From the NCBI GenBank assembly GCA_001777915.1, contig MFFN01000006.1:186001-250000 (forward strand): DNA of 64,000 nt, read 5' to 3'. Below, one piece after another: positions 9,301-17,057 of this stretch. Made by a program: the position numbers and the translations under genes. Within the stretch, counting starts at the first letter, position 1; each line of letters opens with the position of its first letter. The notes beneath the pieces are model-generated. The model had not been told where the DNA came from. It was given only the letters and a program-made list of their open reading frames with translations, and made no database searches. Source of the DNA: Candidatus Edwardsbacteria bacterium RifOxyA12_full_54_48 (GTDB lineage Bacteria > Edwardsbacteria > AC1 > EtOH8).

Positions 9301-11356
9301 CGGCGGTGGTGCTGCCGGGATAGTCGGTCCAGGTCAGTGATATCTTAAGCCCGCTGGCCCCGACCGGGATGTTCACCAGGTATTCCACGGCCTCGCCGGT
9401 ATTGACCCCGGTCCGGTTGTCGTTGACCAGCAGCTTTACCTGGTTGCCCGACAGGTACAGGGCGGTGTCCAGGTTGACCCTCCCCCAGCCGAACAGGGAG
9501 TCCGGCACGAAAGAACCGGCCCAACTGGTGGTGCTGTCGCCGCTGATGGCCAGGGTGGCCTTCATTAAGGCGGCCGAGGGGGTAAAGCCGTTGGCGGCTA
9601 TCTTGGTTCCGGTGGGATACCAGCCATCGGTAAAATATTGACGAAGCAGGGCGGTGCCCCCGGCCACGATCGGACAGGCCATGGAGGTGCCGCTCATGGT
9701 GCGGGTGCCGGCCCCGTCGCCGTCGGCCGATATGATATTAACCCCCGGGGCGCTGACGGTGGGGCTAAGCCTTCCGTCCAACAACCGGCCCCAGCTGGAG
9801 AAGGTGGCCTTGGTATTGGCCCCGCCCAGGCCGCCGGCCCCGGCGGTCGCAACGGCGCCCACCGCCACCCCGTTCTTGCAGGTGGCCGGCGAGCCGGCCT
9901 TGGACAGCGGCACTGCCTCGGTGCCGGTGTTGCCGTTGGCGAACACCCACAGGTAGTCCTTGTGGCTCCACATGAACTGGTCGGACTCCATGGAGCTGCT
10001 GCTGTAGGTTCCGCCGTCATCACTGCCCCAGGAGTTGGACGAAATGCAGGCCCTCTGGTTGATGTATTTGTAGGTGCTGTCCCAGCCCCAGGAGCCCACC
10101 AGGTTTATGTCCCAGGTGCCGTAAACCGAGCCGGAATCTCCGCCACCGTCTATGAACACCAGCTTGGCGTGCTTGGCCATTCCTTCATAGGTGCCGGCAA
10201 GTATCGAACTGTCGTTGCCGCAGTTGCTGCCGGTGGTATGGGTGCCGTGGTAGGCATTGGCCGATTCGTCACCGAACTTGGACATGGTGCCCGCGGCCCA
10301 GCCCAGCTCGATCTCGTCGGCCCGGGCGCCCGGCTGCTGGCCCACCACCTTGCGGTGGGTGTTGTCCCAGTACCAGGTGGACTTGCGGTTGGCGTTATCC
10401 CGGAAGTACTCATTGGCCTCGGAGCAGCCGGTGTCTAAGTTCTGGATCAGCTGGCCCTCGCCGCTGATGCCCAAAGCCCAGAAAGGCCGGGCGTTGGCGG
10501 TCAGCACGCCGTTCTGCACCGTCACCTCTGTGTTGGCGTTATAGATCTTGAACTCGGGCATGGGCTCCATCCAGGATACCCCCTTGAGGTTGGCCAGGGC
10601 GCTCGTCTTGTCCAGGCTGATGTCAACGAAGATCTTCTTGTTGAACTTGCCGGGTTCCCACTCAAAGGTTGATTTGTAGAATATCTTGTGGCCCACGATG
10701 GCCTCGATCTGCTTTATCGCTCCGCTGACATCCTCCGGGCTGAACAGGTTGATGGAGGCCCGGATCTTTCCATCCTTGGCTTTGGAGGCCAGCCGGGGGG
10801 ATATTTTATAGGCCGGCTGATAAAGCCCGGTCCATTTGACCTCGCTTTTTGAGGCCCGGATATTTTTATCGATGGTCTGGTTCATCCGGACCACAAAGGC
10901 GTAGTTGGGCAGGTAGAACATCACCTCGGCCCCGGCCTTCTCCAGGCCCTTGCGCCAGGCTTCCTGCACCGGGCCGTTGAATTGAACGATGTAATAGGTG
11001 AACTCGTCGCCCTTGGGGGCGTCGTATTTCAGGTCGGTCGGCAGCTTGGGCTCGCCCTCGCTGGTGTTGATCTTGTAGCCGTTGGAGAACTCAATGACGC
11101 CGGCATTGGCGTAGGGCTGAACCCCTACCGCAATTTTATTCTCGCCGATGAATTGGGGATTCTCGCTAAGGGCAACAGCCTGGCCGTTGCTGACGGTTTT
11201 GGCCGCCGGAACGACAGTGGCCTTGGTCGCCTGCGGTGCGCTCTGAGTAGCATCCAACTTATAGGCTGAAACATCTTTCAGACCCACCAGGGAGATAGTT
11301 ACCAGAGCTGTCACCAGCACCAAGCCGGTTAACCATACGCTAGTTTTTCTAGCCAT
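6347..11356 (-). CDS. Secreted subtilisin-family (S8) serine protease, multidomain
   Basis: The protein has 1669 residues. AAGGAGA sits upstream of the ATG at 11356 and the N-terminus (MARKTSVWLTGLVLVTALVT...) is a signal peptide. The catalytic triad is visible: Asp in NLDTG (about 309), His in HGTHTTG (about 370) and Ser in GTSMACP (about 558). Residues about 115-270 form a propeptide-like region shared with the subtilase at 21312-24173 (YIVQF-GPV, AWR, PNY, YQPA motifs). After the protease domain come beta-sandwich modules, a degenerate class I glutamine-amidotransferase-like region (about 985-1170), more beta-sandwich and a FlgD-like/T9SS sorting domain (about 1575-1669). It presumably degrades extracellular protein. 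A sigma-54 promoter precedes it. Confidence 0.93.
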   Translation of the reverse strand: MARKTSVWLTGLVLVTALVTISLVGLKDVSAYKLDATQSAPQATKATVVPAAKTVSNGQAVALSENPQFIGENKIAVGVQPYANAGVIEFSNGYKINTSEGEPKLPTDLKYDAPKGDEFTYYIVQFNGPVQEAWRKGLEKAGAEVMFYLPNYAFVVRMNQTIDKNIRASKSEVKWTGLYQPAYKISPRLASKAKDGKIRASINLFSPEDVSGAIKQIEAIVGHKIFYKSTFEWEPGKFNKKIFVDISLDKTSALANLKGVSWMEPMPEFKIYNANTEVTVQNGVLTANARPFWALGISGEGQLIQNLDTGCSEANEYFRDNANRKSTWYWDNTHRKVVGQQPGARADEIELGWAAGTMSKFGDESANAYHGTHTTGSNCGNDSSILAGTYEGMAKHAKLVFIDGGGDSGSVYGTWDINLVGSWGWDSTYKYINQRACISSNSWGSDDGGTYSSSSMESDQFMWSHKDYLWVFANGNTGTEAVPLSKAGSPATCKNGVAVGAVATAGAGGLGGANTKATFSSWGRLLDGRLSPTVSAPGVNIISADGDGAGTRTMSGTSMACPIVAGGTALLRQYFTDGWYPTGTKIAANGFTPSAALMKATLAISGDSTTSWAGSFVPDSLFGWGRVNLDTALYLSGNQVKLLVNDNRTGVNTGEAVEYLVNIPVGASGLKISLTWTDYPGSTTAAKALVNDLDLDAYNPAAARYRGNRYGTVLPRQSVTTATSNDDIDILEGIKVVAPPTGIWRVRVTGKNVAMGPQPFALVITYRTALPAMGKVYLDKNSYDTPIGGGVGDTLRIEILDPNNILASNNVAVYAKLVETTPENVSCVKVGDGLFRGKIALYNGNPVNGDGRLSVDYLDSVRVVYVDNIPAGATDTAYASINGGTFTITNVRAGDTQPPAGSMKLIMWNTSQNTTSRVYYGTTTALGSIASVDTPLMTNNVVTLTGLAANQIYYYDVESKDAGGNTLRDDNAGRHYMFSTGGGSGQNDVLIWMWDDNGFANSFIHADYLTSALTKGGWGYDWWSSQLQGAVTTAQLKKYKAVFVQVAQDGSSGGTYPAFTPAQRDTLIAYHNAGARFAVTGNDIGWDTWENQAIGPDLQSDTIFCRNYLHFVYKSDIIIENDALTVYGITGDPISGAYTGGVSHTSWREGACGDGITNSQWTPGYSGAAGTGSSVWDFPLAADSCGTKWQSTNNFGSLGNGVWGGYPTRTVFNAFEITQLEAAIPNSAIRTDILNKMFIWLIGHDHPYDTIQTPVAGQVYTGNSIPIAWRAYAKGGTIIDTTWVEYSNNEGASWNTLLKTTSLVASPYTWDITTRENGTKYQVRVRVQDKGLYPAMSGFDTVGNFTIQRVGNDFTGPVIVPGTIKFARNPVGNQAGNGFIVSCDASDSSTGLSGIGAVRCSVRVGASSHIGNLSPTDGSWGSIYEKAHGGISTDGWTPGIYTVYLRAQDNSTAKSVNNWGAWSTTTLTVLSGISTPGAVSLSSFNHLVSTQGVTLKWATQSELDSELWEIERSASAAGPYVKIAEKEAQGTTNQPTEYDYFDASVAPQKIYYYQLVEVSRSGNRTVYGPIEVRTLGPASFALGAPIPNPFSGQAEIRFQLPVASNVSLKIYNITGQLVNTLVNEVRPAGYYSTIWNGKNDKGQTMSNGVYFYSLEAGSYKSTKKITLIK

Positions 11357-11413
11357 GTTTTTCTCCTTTTATTGATTAATTTTTACGATATTACGATATT
11401 AAATCTATTATAT

Positions 11414-11430
11414 ATGCAATTTATATGCCG
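11414..11430 (-). promoter_or_regulatory. Sigma-54 promoter of the subtilase gene
   Basis: The minus strand reads CGGCAT-ATAAA-TTGCAT. GG at 11429-11428 and GC at 11417-11416 are separated by exactly 10 bases, as in the RpoN consensus TGGCAC-N5-TTGCW. The predicted start near 11404 leaves a leader of about 48 bases. Confidence 0.7.
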
Positions 11431-11593
11431 TCATTAATTTTATTCTCTATTTTAACTTATTGCTATTTAATGTGTTAAAAATATTTTTCTAAATTAATTC
11501 TGACACTTTCAAATATTATATTAAATTTACGCAAAATTTACATAATTTTTATTTTATCAGCGTAAAGCATTTATTATTATAATGTTATGCTAA

Positions 11594-11605
11594 TGCATTA
11601 ACTGC
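11594..11605 (-). promoter_or_regulatory. Possible activator site upstream of the subtilase promoter
   Basis: The minus strand reads GCAGTTAATGCA followed by TTAGCATAA, about 190 bases upstream of the predicted transcription start. Related sequences occur upstream of three other protease genes, so it is a candidate enhancer for a sigma-54 activator. Confidence 0.4.
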
Positions 11606-11624
11606 GTTTAATAATGGCGATATG

Positions 11625-11657
11625 AAAAAATGGCAGGGCTTGAAGCCCTGCCATTTT
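11625..11657 (-). terminator. Rho-independent terminator of the gene ending at 11672
   Basis: A perfect 14-bp stem (AAAATGGCAGGGCT and complement) has a 3-base loop and runs into six Ts on the minus strand, 15 bases after the stop codon. Confidence 0.88.
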
Positions 11658-11671
11658 GTTGGGTGATCAGG

Positions 11672-14068
11672 TTATTTGATCTTCACCATTTTCTTGGTCA
11701 GGCTTTGGTTGCCTGCGGTCAGGCGGTAGAGATAGACACCGTTGGACACTTTTCTGCCACTGCGGTCCAGGCCGTTCCAGGAAACCTCGTGCATACCGGC
11801 AGCCTGCTCCTCGTCGCACAGGGTGGCGATCTCCTGCCCCACAATGTTGTAGACCTTCAAAGCCACCCGGGAGGCAGTGGGCAAGGCATAGGAGATGGAG
11901 GTATTGCTGGTGAACGGATTGGGCCTGGCCTGGTTAAGAATGACTGTTTTGCCGTAGACCAACGCCTCGGGCTCGCCATCCACCTTGTAGAAGGCCGTAA
12001 TGCCGAACCATCTGAGCACCCTGGCGATGAACTCGGTCCGGGACAGCTTACCCGGGGAGTTGGAGGCCACCGCCTCCAAAGGAGTGGAAGAGAATACGGC
12101 CTTATAGACTCCGGTGGAACAGCGGATGACGCTGGAGCCGCCGATGGTCTTGAACTGGAACACCGATTCCGCTCCGGGCAGCGGATGCATCTTGTCTATG
12201 GATTTGTAGTTCCCGGCCGTCCCGCCGGTCATGATGGCCAGGGTATCCGGGGTGCCGTGGCTTATCGGCAGGGCCACCTGCCCGATGGAGTTGATGTAGG
12301 CCGCGGACACGTTGAAAGTGTCCGTGTAGTCCGCTTTAAGATAGCTGTTGTAAAATACCGCCGTGTCGCCGACGTTCTGGCCCAGGTTTTTGGAGGACAA
12401 TAACAGATTTCCTCCCCGATCCAGGAATGCCGACAGGCTGTCCCGCTCCGTCTGGGTCAGGGTGGTCAGACTGTCATCGCCGGTGAACCATACCAGCACA
12501 TCGAAGTTGCCCAGCGCCGACAGTACATCGGCCTTGCGGTTGTCCCAGTAGCCGTAGAGCACCCCGGTGGTATCCATGCAGGTGGTGTAATAGTCCCCGT
12601 AATCATTGGCCGGCAGGGCGTCGTTGACCAAGAGCATCTTATACTTGTGCTCGCCTACAAAGAAATGCCAGGGGGTCAGCGATCCGCCGGCCGGATAATA
12701 GCCGGCATTCCAGATGGGCTGCCCGGCCTGGTCCAGGGCACCGTCACGGCCGCTGACATAATACTGGACCATGGTGCCGGGGTACTGCGGGGGAATGGAG
12801 CCCGTATACTCGTTGGGGCTGCCGGTGGGAGACATCGGCAGGTAGTTCCAGCTGGTGTCGCCGGCGGTGAACGGTTTCACCCGGTAATAAAGCCGGACCT
12901 GGGATATGCCGGAAGTATCCGTCACTTGGGTGTACACCGGGAACGGTCCGGTATAAGAGGTGTCCATCCAGGTGGTGGTATTGGTTACCTGGGGCGGGAC
13001 CCAATCGAATATCTTAAAGTTATTGTTGACCCCCGGAGCGGTGACCGGCTGATAGGAGTAATTGCCGGTGGTGCCGTCGGTAGCCTTGATATGCCAGGCC
13101 ACCGTGATCGGATTGACCACCGGAAGTTCCTGGGCCGGGATCGTATAATAATATATCTGCCCAACTACGCTGTCTCTGGGGAAGGGCGCCCAGGCCGAGG
13201 CATCAAAGTCGAATAACCATAGGGAATCATTGGAGATGGGTCCTTCGCTCTTGAAGCTGGTCCATACCGGGAAGGGCCCCAGTTGGTCGGTATCGGCTAT
13301 CAGCTGGGTGTTGTATGACCAGGGATCGATGATCCGGAAATGATTCATGGTATCCCGTTTGGTGGGATACTGTGCCCAGTTGCCCATGGTGTCGTAGGCC
13401 GTCATGAACCAGCTGACCTCCACCGGGGTCAGGGTATTGCCCGCCTGCCGGGGGATGCTGTAGTAGTAGAATCCGTCGGTCCCGACGCTGTCCCGGGGAT
13501 AACTGGCCCCGCCGGCGATGTCGCTGTAGATCTCGTCGTTGTTCACCGTGTCGCCGTAGGCGGTGGTTAAATTTGTTTTAACTATGAAAGGCCCGGTATA
13601 AAAGGTATCCTTCAATGCACTGACGTTGGAGTACTCCGGCGAATAGATGGTGTTGATAAAACTGTAATAATTATTAGAGCCCGGATCCTCAACATAATCA
13701 CCGGTGGAAGCATTTTCAGCATACAGGGAATAGCATACTTCGACCGGGGTTTCCAACCCTACGGGAATCATTGGGATGTCAAAGTAGAAAGTATCGCCCA
13801 CCTGGGTGAATTCTTCTATCCAATAATCATTGGGATCGCCCCAGGAATAAGGCCAGGACCACGGCCCAAACCCAGCTGGTGGATTATAATAAAACCCAAG
13901 CATGGGGTAGTTAACTCCATCAGGACATTTTATAACCGCCCTGACGGTGTAAGGCCCGGCGTAGGAAGTATCAGGCCAGATGGTGGTCAGAGTAACTGAC
14001 GGAGGGGCTGCGTTGACGGCAACAACAGCCAAAGCCAGAATGGCAGTTAAAAATATGAATTTACGCAT
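11672..14068 (-). CDS. Secreted modular protein with sorting domain
   Basis: The protein has 798 residues. GGAGAG precedes the ATG at 14068 and a signal peptide is clear (MRKFIFLTAILALAVVAVNA). Residues about 22-470 form four repeats of about 105 residues with a D-T-(S/F)-Y-(A/T)-GP-(Y/F) motif and a later YYYxIP motif, probably beta-sandwich domains. Residues about 476-690 resemble a degenerate class I glutamine-amidotransferase fold (KMLLVNDA, VLVWFTGDD, FLDRGGNLLLSSKN) without a visible catalytic Cys. The C-terminal 90 residues are the FlgD-like/T9SS sorting domain. It lies 13 bases after the gene at 14082-16766, so the two are probably co-transcribed. Function is unknown; a surface binding role is likely. 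Confidence 0.87.
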   Translation of the reverse strand: MRKFIFLTAILALAVVAVNAAPPSVTLTTIWPDTSYAGPYTVRAVIKCPDGVNYPMLGFYYNPPAGFGPWSWPYSWGDPNDYWIEEFTQVGDTFYFDIPMIPVGLETPVEVCYSLYAENASTGDYVEDPGSNNYYSFINTIYSPEYSNVSALKDTFYTGPFIVKTNLTTAYGDTVNNDEIYSDIAGGASYPRDSVGTDGFYYYSIPRQAGNTLTPVEVSWFMTAYDTMGNWAQYPTKRDTMNHFRIIDPWSYNTQLIADTDQLGPFPVWTSFKSEGPISNDSLWLFDFDASAWAPFPRDSVVGQIYYYTIPAQELPVVNPITVAWHIKATDGTTGNYSYQPVTAPGVNNNFKIFDWVPPQVTNTTTWMDTSYTGPFPVYTQVTDTSGISQVRLYYRVKPFTAGDTSWNYLPMSPTGSPNEYTGSIPPQYPGTMVQYYVSGRDGALDQAGQPIWNAGYYPAGGSLTPWHFFVGEHKYKMLLVNDALPANDYGDYYTTCMDTTGVLYGYWDNRKADVLSALGNFDVLVWFTGDDSLTTLTQTERDSLSAFLDRGGNLLLSSKNLGQNVGDTAVFYNSYLKADYTDTFNVSAAYINSIGQVALPISHGTPDTLAIMTGGTAGNYKSIDKMHPLPGAESVFQFKTIGGSSVIRCSTGVYKAVFSSTPLEAVASNSPGKLSRTEFIARVLRWFGITAFYKVDGEPEALVYGKTVILNQARPNPFTSNTSISYALPTASRVALKVYNIVGQEIATLCDEEQAAGMHEVSWNGLDRSGRKVSNGVYLYRLTAGNQSLTKKMVKIK

Positions 14069-14081
14069 CTTATGCCTCTCC

Positions 14082-16766
14082 TTATTTAACCAGGTTTAAT
14101 CGTTTGGTCTGGGCAAACTTCTGCCCGTTGGCTCCGGTAGCCTCCATCCGGTAGAAATAGATGCCGTTGGCCACCGCCCGGCCGCTCTGGTCCGATCCGT
14201 TCCAGGTAATATTATGGTAGCCGGGATTCAGGTTGTCATCAACCAATGTTCTTATCTGCTGGCCGGTGATGTTGTAAACGACCAGCCTGACCCGGCTCTG
14301 GGCCGGCAGGGCAAATTGAATGTTGGTGGACCGGCTGAAGGGGTTGGGATTGTTCTGCCCCAGGCTGAAGTATCTGGGAGACGATGCCACCGGCTCCCCC
14401 TCCACCCCCTTCCATGAAGTTACCTGCAGATAGAACCAGGAGGAGAGGACGCTCTCGTTGGCCGGCAGTTTGTCATCAAAGGCGGTGACCGCGTAGTGAT
14501 ATATAGCGCCGTCGGCAATAGCTTTGTCCACAAAGTTATTCGTGGCGGCGGTGCCGATCTTGACCCATACCGGCAGGCCCACCTGCAGGGAGCGGTATAC
14601 ATTGTAGCCGGCCAGGTCTGGTTCGCTGTTGGCATCCCAGGCGCAGATCACGCTGTCATACTGCTGGGTGGCCGACAATCCGGTGGGAACCGCCGGAGGC
14701 ATGTATTCCAGAGCGCCGGGCATCAGCCACTGGATGATCCGGGAGGCCAGGGTGTCGCGCTTCTCCGGCAAAGAGACCGCCTCGAACGGGAATGAGGTGT
14801 AGACCATCTGGTAGTTGCCGGAGGTGCCGTCCCAGTACCTGATCCCTATGAAGTTTCCGCCGTCGTCGGTAATGAAGCCGGCAGCGTCGCTAAAAGCCGG
14901 ATCGGGGGTCAGGCCGTAGCCATAACCGGGGGTTGACCAGATCGAGCCGCCGCCATTGATGGGATCGTACAACAAGCTGTCGTATAATCCGTCTCCGATG
15001 GGATCGCCGGCCACCCCGGTACCGGTGTAGCAGGTGGAGCTGAACCAGCCGTTGTCCGGAGCCAGATGCAGGTAGTCGCTCCACAGGTTGGAATGAACCG
15101 TGGTATCCAGGGCCGGTGCGCTGAAGCCCAGATAGTTCTGCCCGGACATCCACAACTTTCCGCCGTTGTTCAGATATGATTTGATATTTTCCTGATCATA
15201 GGGGGTCAGGGCAAAATAGGATGCCCCCGCCCGGCCGTCGTAGTTGGCGCCCAGGTTCCAGATCACCAGCGGGAACTGCTCCAGGTAGCCGGCCGGCATA
15301 CTCTTGTTATAACCAATAGTGGCTAAGCTATAGCGATATCCCAGATTGGCTAACGAAGCCTCCATATATTTGGTCCAAGACTCGTTCCTAATATCTACCG
15401 CGCTACCATCGTTATCAACTAGCAATACTGTATTGGGGCCGGGCAACGGTTCCTGTGTTTTCCCTGTAATTATAAAATTGTCCACATAAACACCCTCACC
15501 GCCATCATCTTTTTCATCAGTACACATGGCAATTCTTATTTGAACTGTTTTACCGATATAAGAATTAAGAGATATTGAACCGGTATACTTCAAAGCTTGT
15601 TCTAATGCAATCCAAACCTGTTGGGGTGTGGCTACATTATATTGGTCAGCCCAAACCCAAGTTTTTCCGCTATCGGAGGAAATCTCAATATCAAAATAAT
15701 CCCAATCCCTAGTATATTCACTATAGGGTCCGGGGAAATCTACCCAAAGCGAAAAGCTGGCTATACAGGGCTGAGTTCCCTGCACCTTGCTCAAATCAAT
15801 ATAAGGTGAAATCAACGCATCCGAATAACCCCAAGAATGAAGAAACGTGCCTTCTTCGCCGCTATACCATGATTGGGTGGCACTTGTTGAACGATTTGTT
15901 GTTTTATGCCAACTTATCCTTGGTACTTTTACGCCTACTGTCCAACCATTTGTTCCACTTTCAGCATCGTCATAGAAAAAAGCACTTCCTGTGCTACCAG
16001 CATTTAAGGTGTCAATCTGTATATTATCAATATACCAGGCGCCGTTATATGGGCCGCCATCCTCATCGCATTCAGCCCAATCACTAACGGTAGAAAATCT
16101 GAGCTGCAGATTCTGCCCTTTATATGCAGTCAAATCAAAAACGACCTGTTGCCAGCCGCTATTTGAGCCGCCCCAACCTGCTACATTGTTAGTGCCCGAA
16201 GTCAGGCCCATATAATCCCACGCTCGCGAATCTGATAGGTTATATAGCTTATCAGAGGTATTCCTCAGTACATCGGGTGACAAAATAAACCAATTGGCAC
16301 CACCGTCAATTGTGCCCCACAGGTTAACACAATCCCAATCATCTCCACCGCTGGGGCCCTCGACGCTGTAGTAGTGGTAAAATTTCAATAAAACCGTATC
16401 GGAAATTACTGTGGTTAAGTCAAAACTTGGCGAATATAGATATTGCACCCAAGCAATGCCATAACCCGGGGTGGCCAAATAAGCAGGATCGTATTTACCG
16501 CACCACCAGAGGTTGCCTGAATAAGCGCCTACAGGGCAATATGAATCAATATGCCAATAGGCTGAATCTTGTACTAAAATGTCTACCACCGACCAGCCCA
16601 TGGTATCGGTTTCAAAGTTATCGAAAAAAACCGTATCATAGGTTGCTTTAGCAAGTGCATAATCAGTCTTGTTAAATTCCGTTTGTGTTGCCAACGGTTT
16701 AGCCCAAACACTTGAATAAATGCTCAATAAAAGCAAGAGGCTAATTGTTAAACATATTTTTTTCAT
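14082..16766 (-). CDS. Secreted protein with MAM-like, amidotransferase-like, FN3 and sorting domains
   Basis: The protein has 894 residues from the ATG at 16766, which opens a good signal peptide (MKKICLTISLLLLLSIYSSVWA). GAAGGA lies almost against this ATG, so the in-frame ATG at 16781 or GTG at 16802 remain possible. Two MAM-like jelly-roll domains (about 30-440) repeat F-(E/D)-x-(D/G)-x-x-GW and WY-IDNIQI / VYVDNFII motifs. A degenerate amidotransferase-like domain follows (about 445-640; VLLVDND, LNNGGKLWMSGQN), then a fibronectin type III domain (about 690-790) and the sorting domain. The first half of the gene is clearly more AT-rich than the second, which hints at a recombined or acquired segment next to the AT-rich cassette. 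No enzyme activity can be assigned. Confidence 0.85.
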   Translation of the reverse strand: MKKICLTISLLLLLSIYSSVWAKPLATQTEFNKTDYALAKATYDTVFFDNFETDTMGWSVVDILVQDSAYWHIDSYCPVGAYSGNLWWCGKYDPAYLATPGYGIAWVQYLYSPSFDLTTVISDTVLLKFYHYYSVEGPSGGDDWDCVNLWGTIDGGANWFILSPDVLRNTSDKLYNLSDSRAWDYMGLTSGTNNVAGWGGSNSGWQQVVFDLTAYKGQNLQLRFSTVSDWAECDEDGGPYNGAWYIDNIQIDTLNAGSTGSAFFYDDAESGTNGWTVGVKVPRISWHKTTNRSTSATQSWYSGEEGTFLHSWGYSDALISPYIDLSKVQGTQPCIASFSLWVDFPGPYSEYTRDWDYFDIEISSDSGKTWVWADQYNVATPQQVWIALEQALKYTGSISLNSYIGKTVQIRIAMCTDEKDDGGEGVYVDNFIITGKTQEPLPGPNTVLLVDNDGSAVDIRNESWTKYMEASLANLGYRYSLATIGYNKSMPAGYLEQFPLVIWNLGANYDGRAGASYFALTPYDQENIKSYLNNGGKLWMSGQNYLGFSAPALDTTVHSNLWSDYLHLAPDNGWFSSTCYTGTGVAGDPIGDGLYDSLLYDPINGGGSIWSTPGYGYGLTPDPAFSDAAGFITDDGGNFIGIRYWDGTSGNYQMVYTSFPFEAVSLPEKRDTLASRIIQWLMPGALEYMPPAVPTGLSATQQYDSVICAWDANSEPDLAGYNVYRSLQVGLPVWVKIGTAATNNFVDKAIADGAIYHYAVTAFDDKLPANESVLSSWFYLQVTSWKGVEGEPVASSPRYFSLGQNNPNPFSRSTNIQFALPAQSRVRLVVYNITGQQIRTLVDDNLNPGYHNITWNGSDQSGRAVANGIYFYRMEATGANGQKFAQTKRLNLVK

Positions 16767-16847
16767 TTCCTTCACTTTCATTAAATTTGTTTTACTTTGC
16801 ACTTTATATTTATAATTCTCTTTCGAGAAATAACTTCTTATTAATAA

Positions 16848-16886
16848 CCCATGGCACCATATTTCCCGCCCTTATAGTGCCATGGG
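16848..16886 (-). terminator. Hairpin after the Cys-rich peptide gene
   Basis: A perfect 10-bp stem (CCCATGGCAC with GTGCCATGGG) encloses a 19-base loop, 6 bases after the stop of the small peptide gene. The following minus-strand bases are AT-rich but lack a clean T-run. It could be a terminator or a processing and stability hairpin that separates the cassette from the gene at 16766. Confidence 0.5.
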
Positions 16887-16892
16887 CCGGTA

Positions 16893-17036
16893 TTATTGGC
16901 AAACATACCTCGGATCTGAACAACTTACATTATCGGGGCAACAAGAACTACATGGCAACGCAAACATTGTATCACCTTTTTGACCATAATGCTGGGAACT
17001 TGTAAATGCATTTACACCCTTATTAAGCAATTCCAT
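16893..17036 (-). CDS. Cys-rich 47-residue peptide, candidate RiPP precursor
   Basis: The ATG at 17036 follows an ideal Shine-Dalgarno (AGGAGGTGAT, 4-base spacing). The product has a leader-like part, MELLNKGVNAFTSSQHYGQK, then GDTMFALP, then a core starting at residue 29. Cysteines are at 29, 32, 33, 39 and 46 (pattern C-x2-C-C-x5-C-x6-C), with Asp at 35 and 41 two residues after a Cys. The gene starts 21 bases after the stop of a radical SAM/SPASM enzyme. Such neighbours are typical of sactipeptide, ranthipeptide and other Cys-thioether RiPPs. It has no hydrophobic signal sequence. The order (maturase first, precursor second) and the Cys spacing do not match the SCIFF or subtilosin precursors I know. 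Assignment as a precursor is inference; the gene itself is well supported by its ribosome site. Confidence 0.75.
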   Translation of the reverse strand: MELLNKGVNAFTSSQHYGQKGDTMFALPCSSCCPDNVSCSDPRYVCQ

Positions 17037-17040
17037 ATAA

Positions 17041-17050
17041 ATCACCTCCT
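17041..17050 (-). promoter_or_regulatory. Unusually strong ribosome binding site of the peptide gene
   Basis: The ten bases AGGAGGTGAT fully complement the usual 16S rRNA tail, far better than most sites in this window. This fits a peptide made in large excess over its maturase. Confidence 0.85.
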
Positions 17051-17057
17051 CTCAAAT

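Larger units (their letters stand above)
11357..11624. other. AT-rich regulatory intergenic region
   Basis: I see no gene here. The stretch is very AT-rich and holds the leader, the sigma-54 promoter (11414-11430) and the upstream palindrome (11594-11605) of the subtilase gene. Confidence 0.65.

Noticed and set aside
8027-9340. Plus-strand open frame of 437 codons
   Set aside because: It is a G/V/H-rich antisense shadow of the subtilase gene. Low-complexity composition and lack of any motif or start signal argue against a gene.
16858-16882. Possible sigma-54 promoter for the gene at 14082-16766 (TGGCAC, then GGGCG at correct spacing)
   Set aside because: The -24 part is perfect but the -12 part lacks TTGC, and the site lies inside the hairpin stem and loop that closes the peptide cassette. 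I treat the match as chance.
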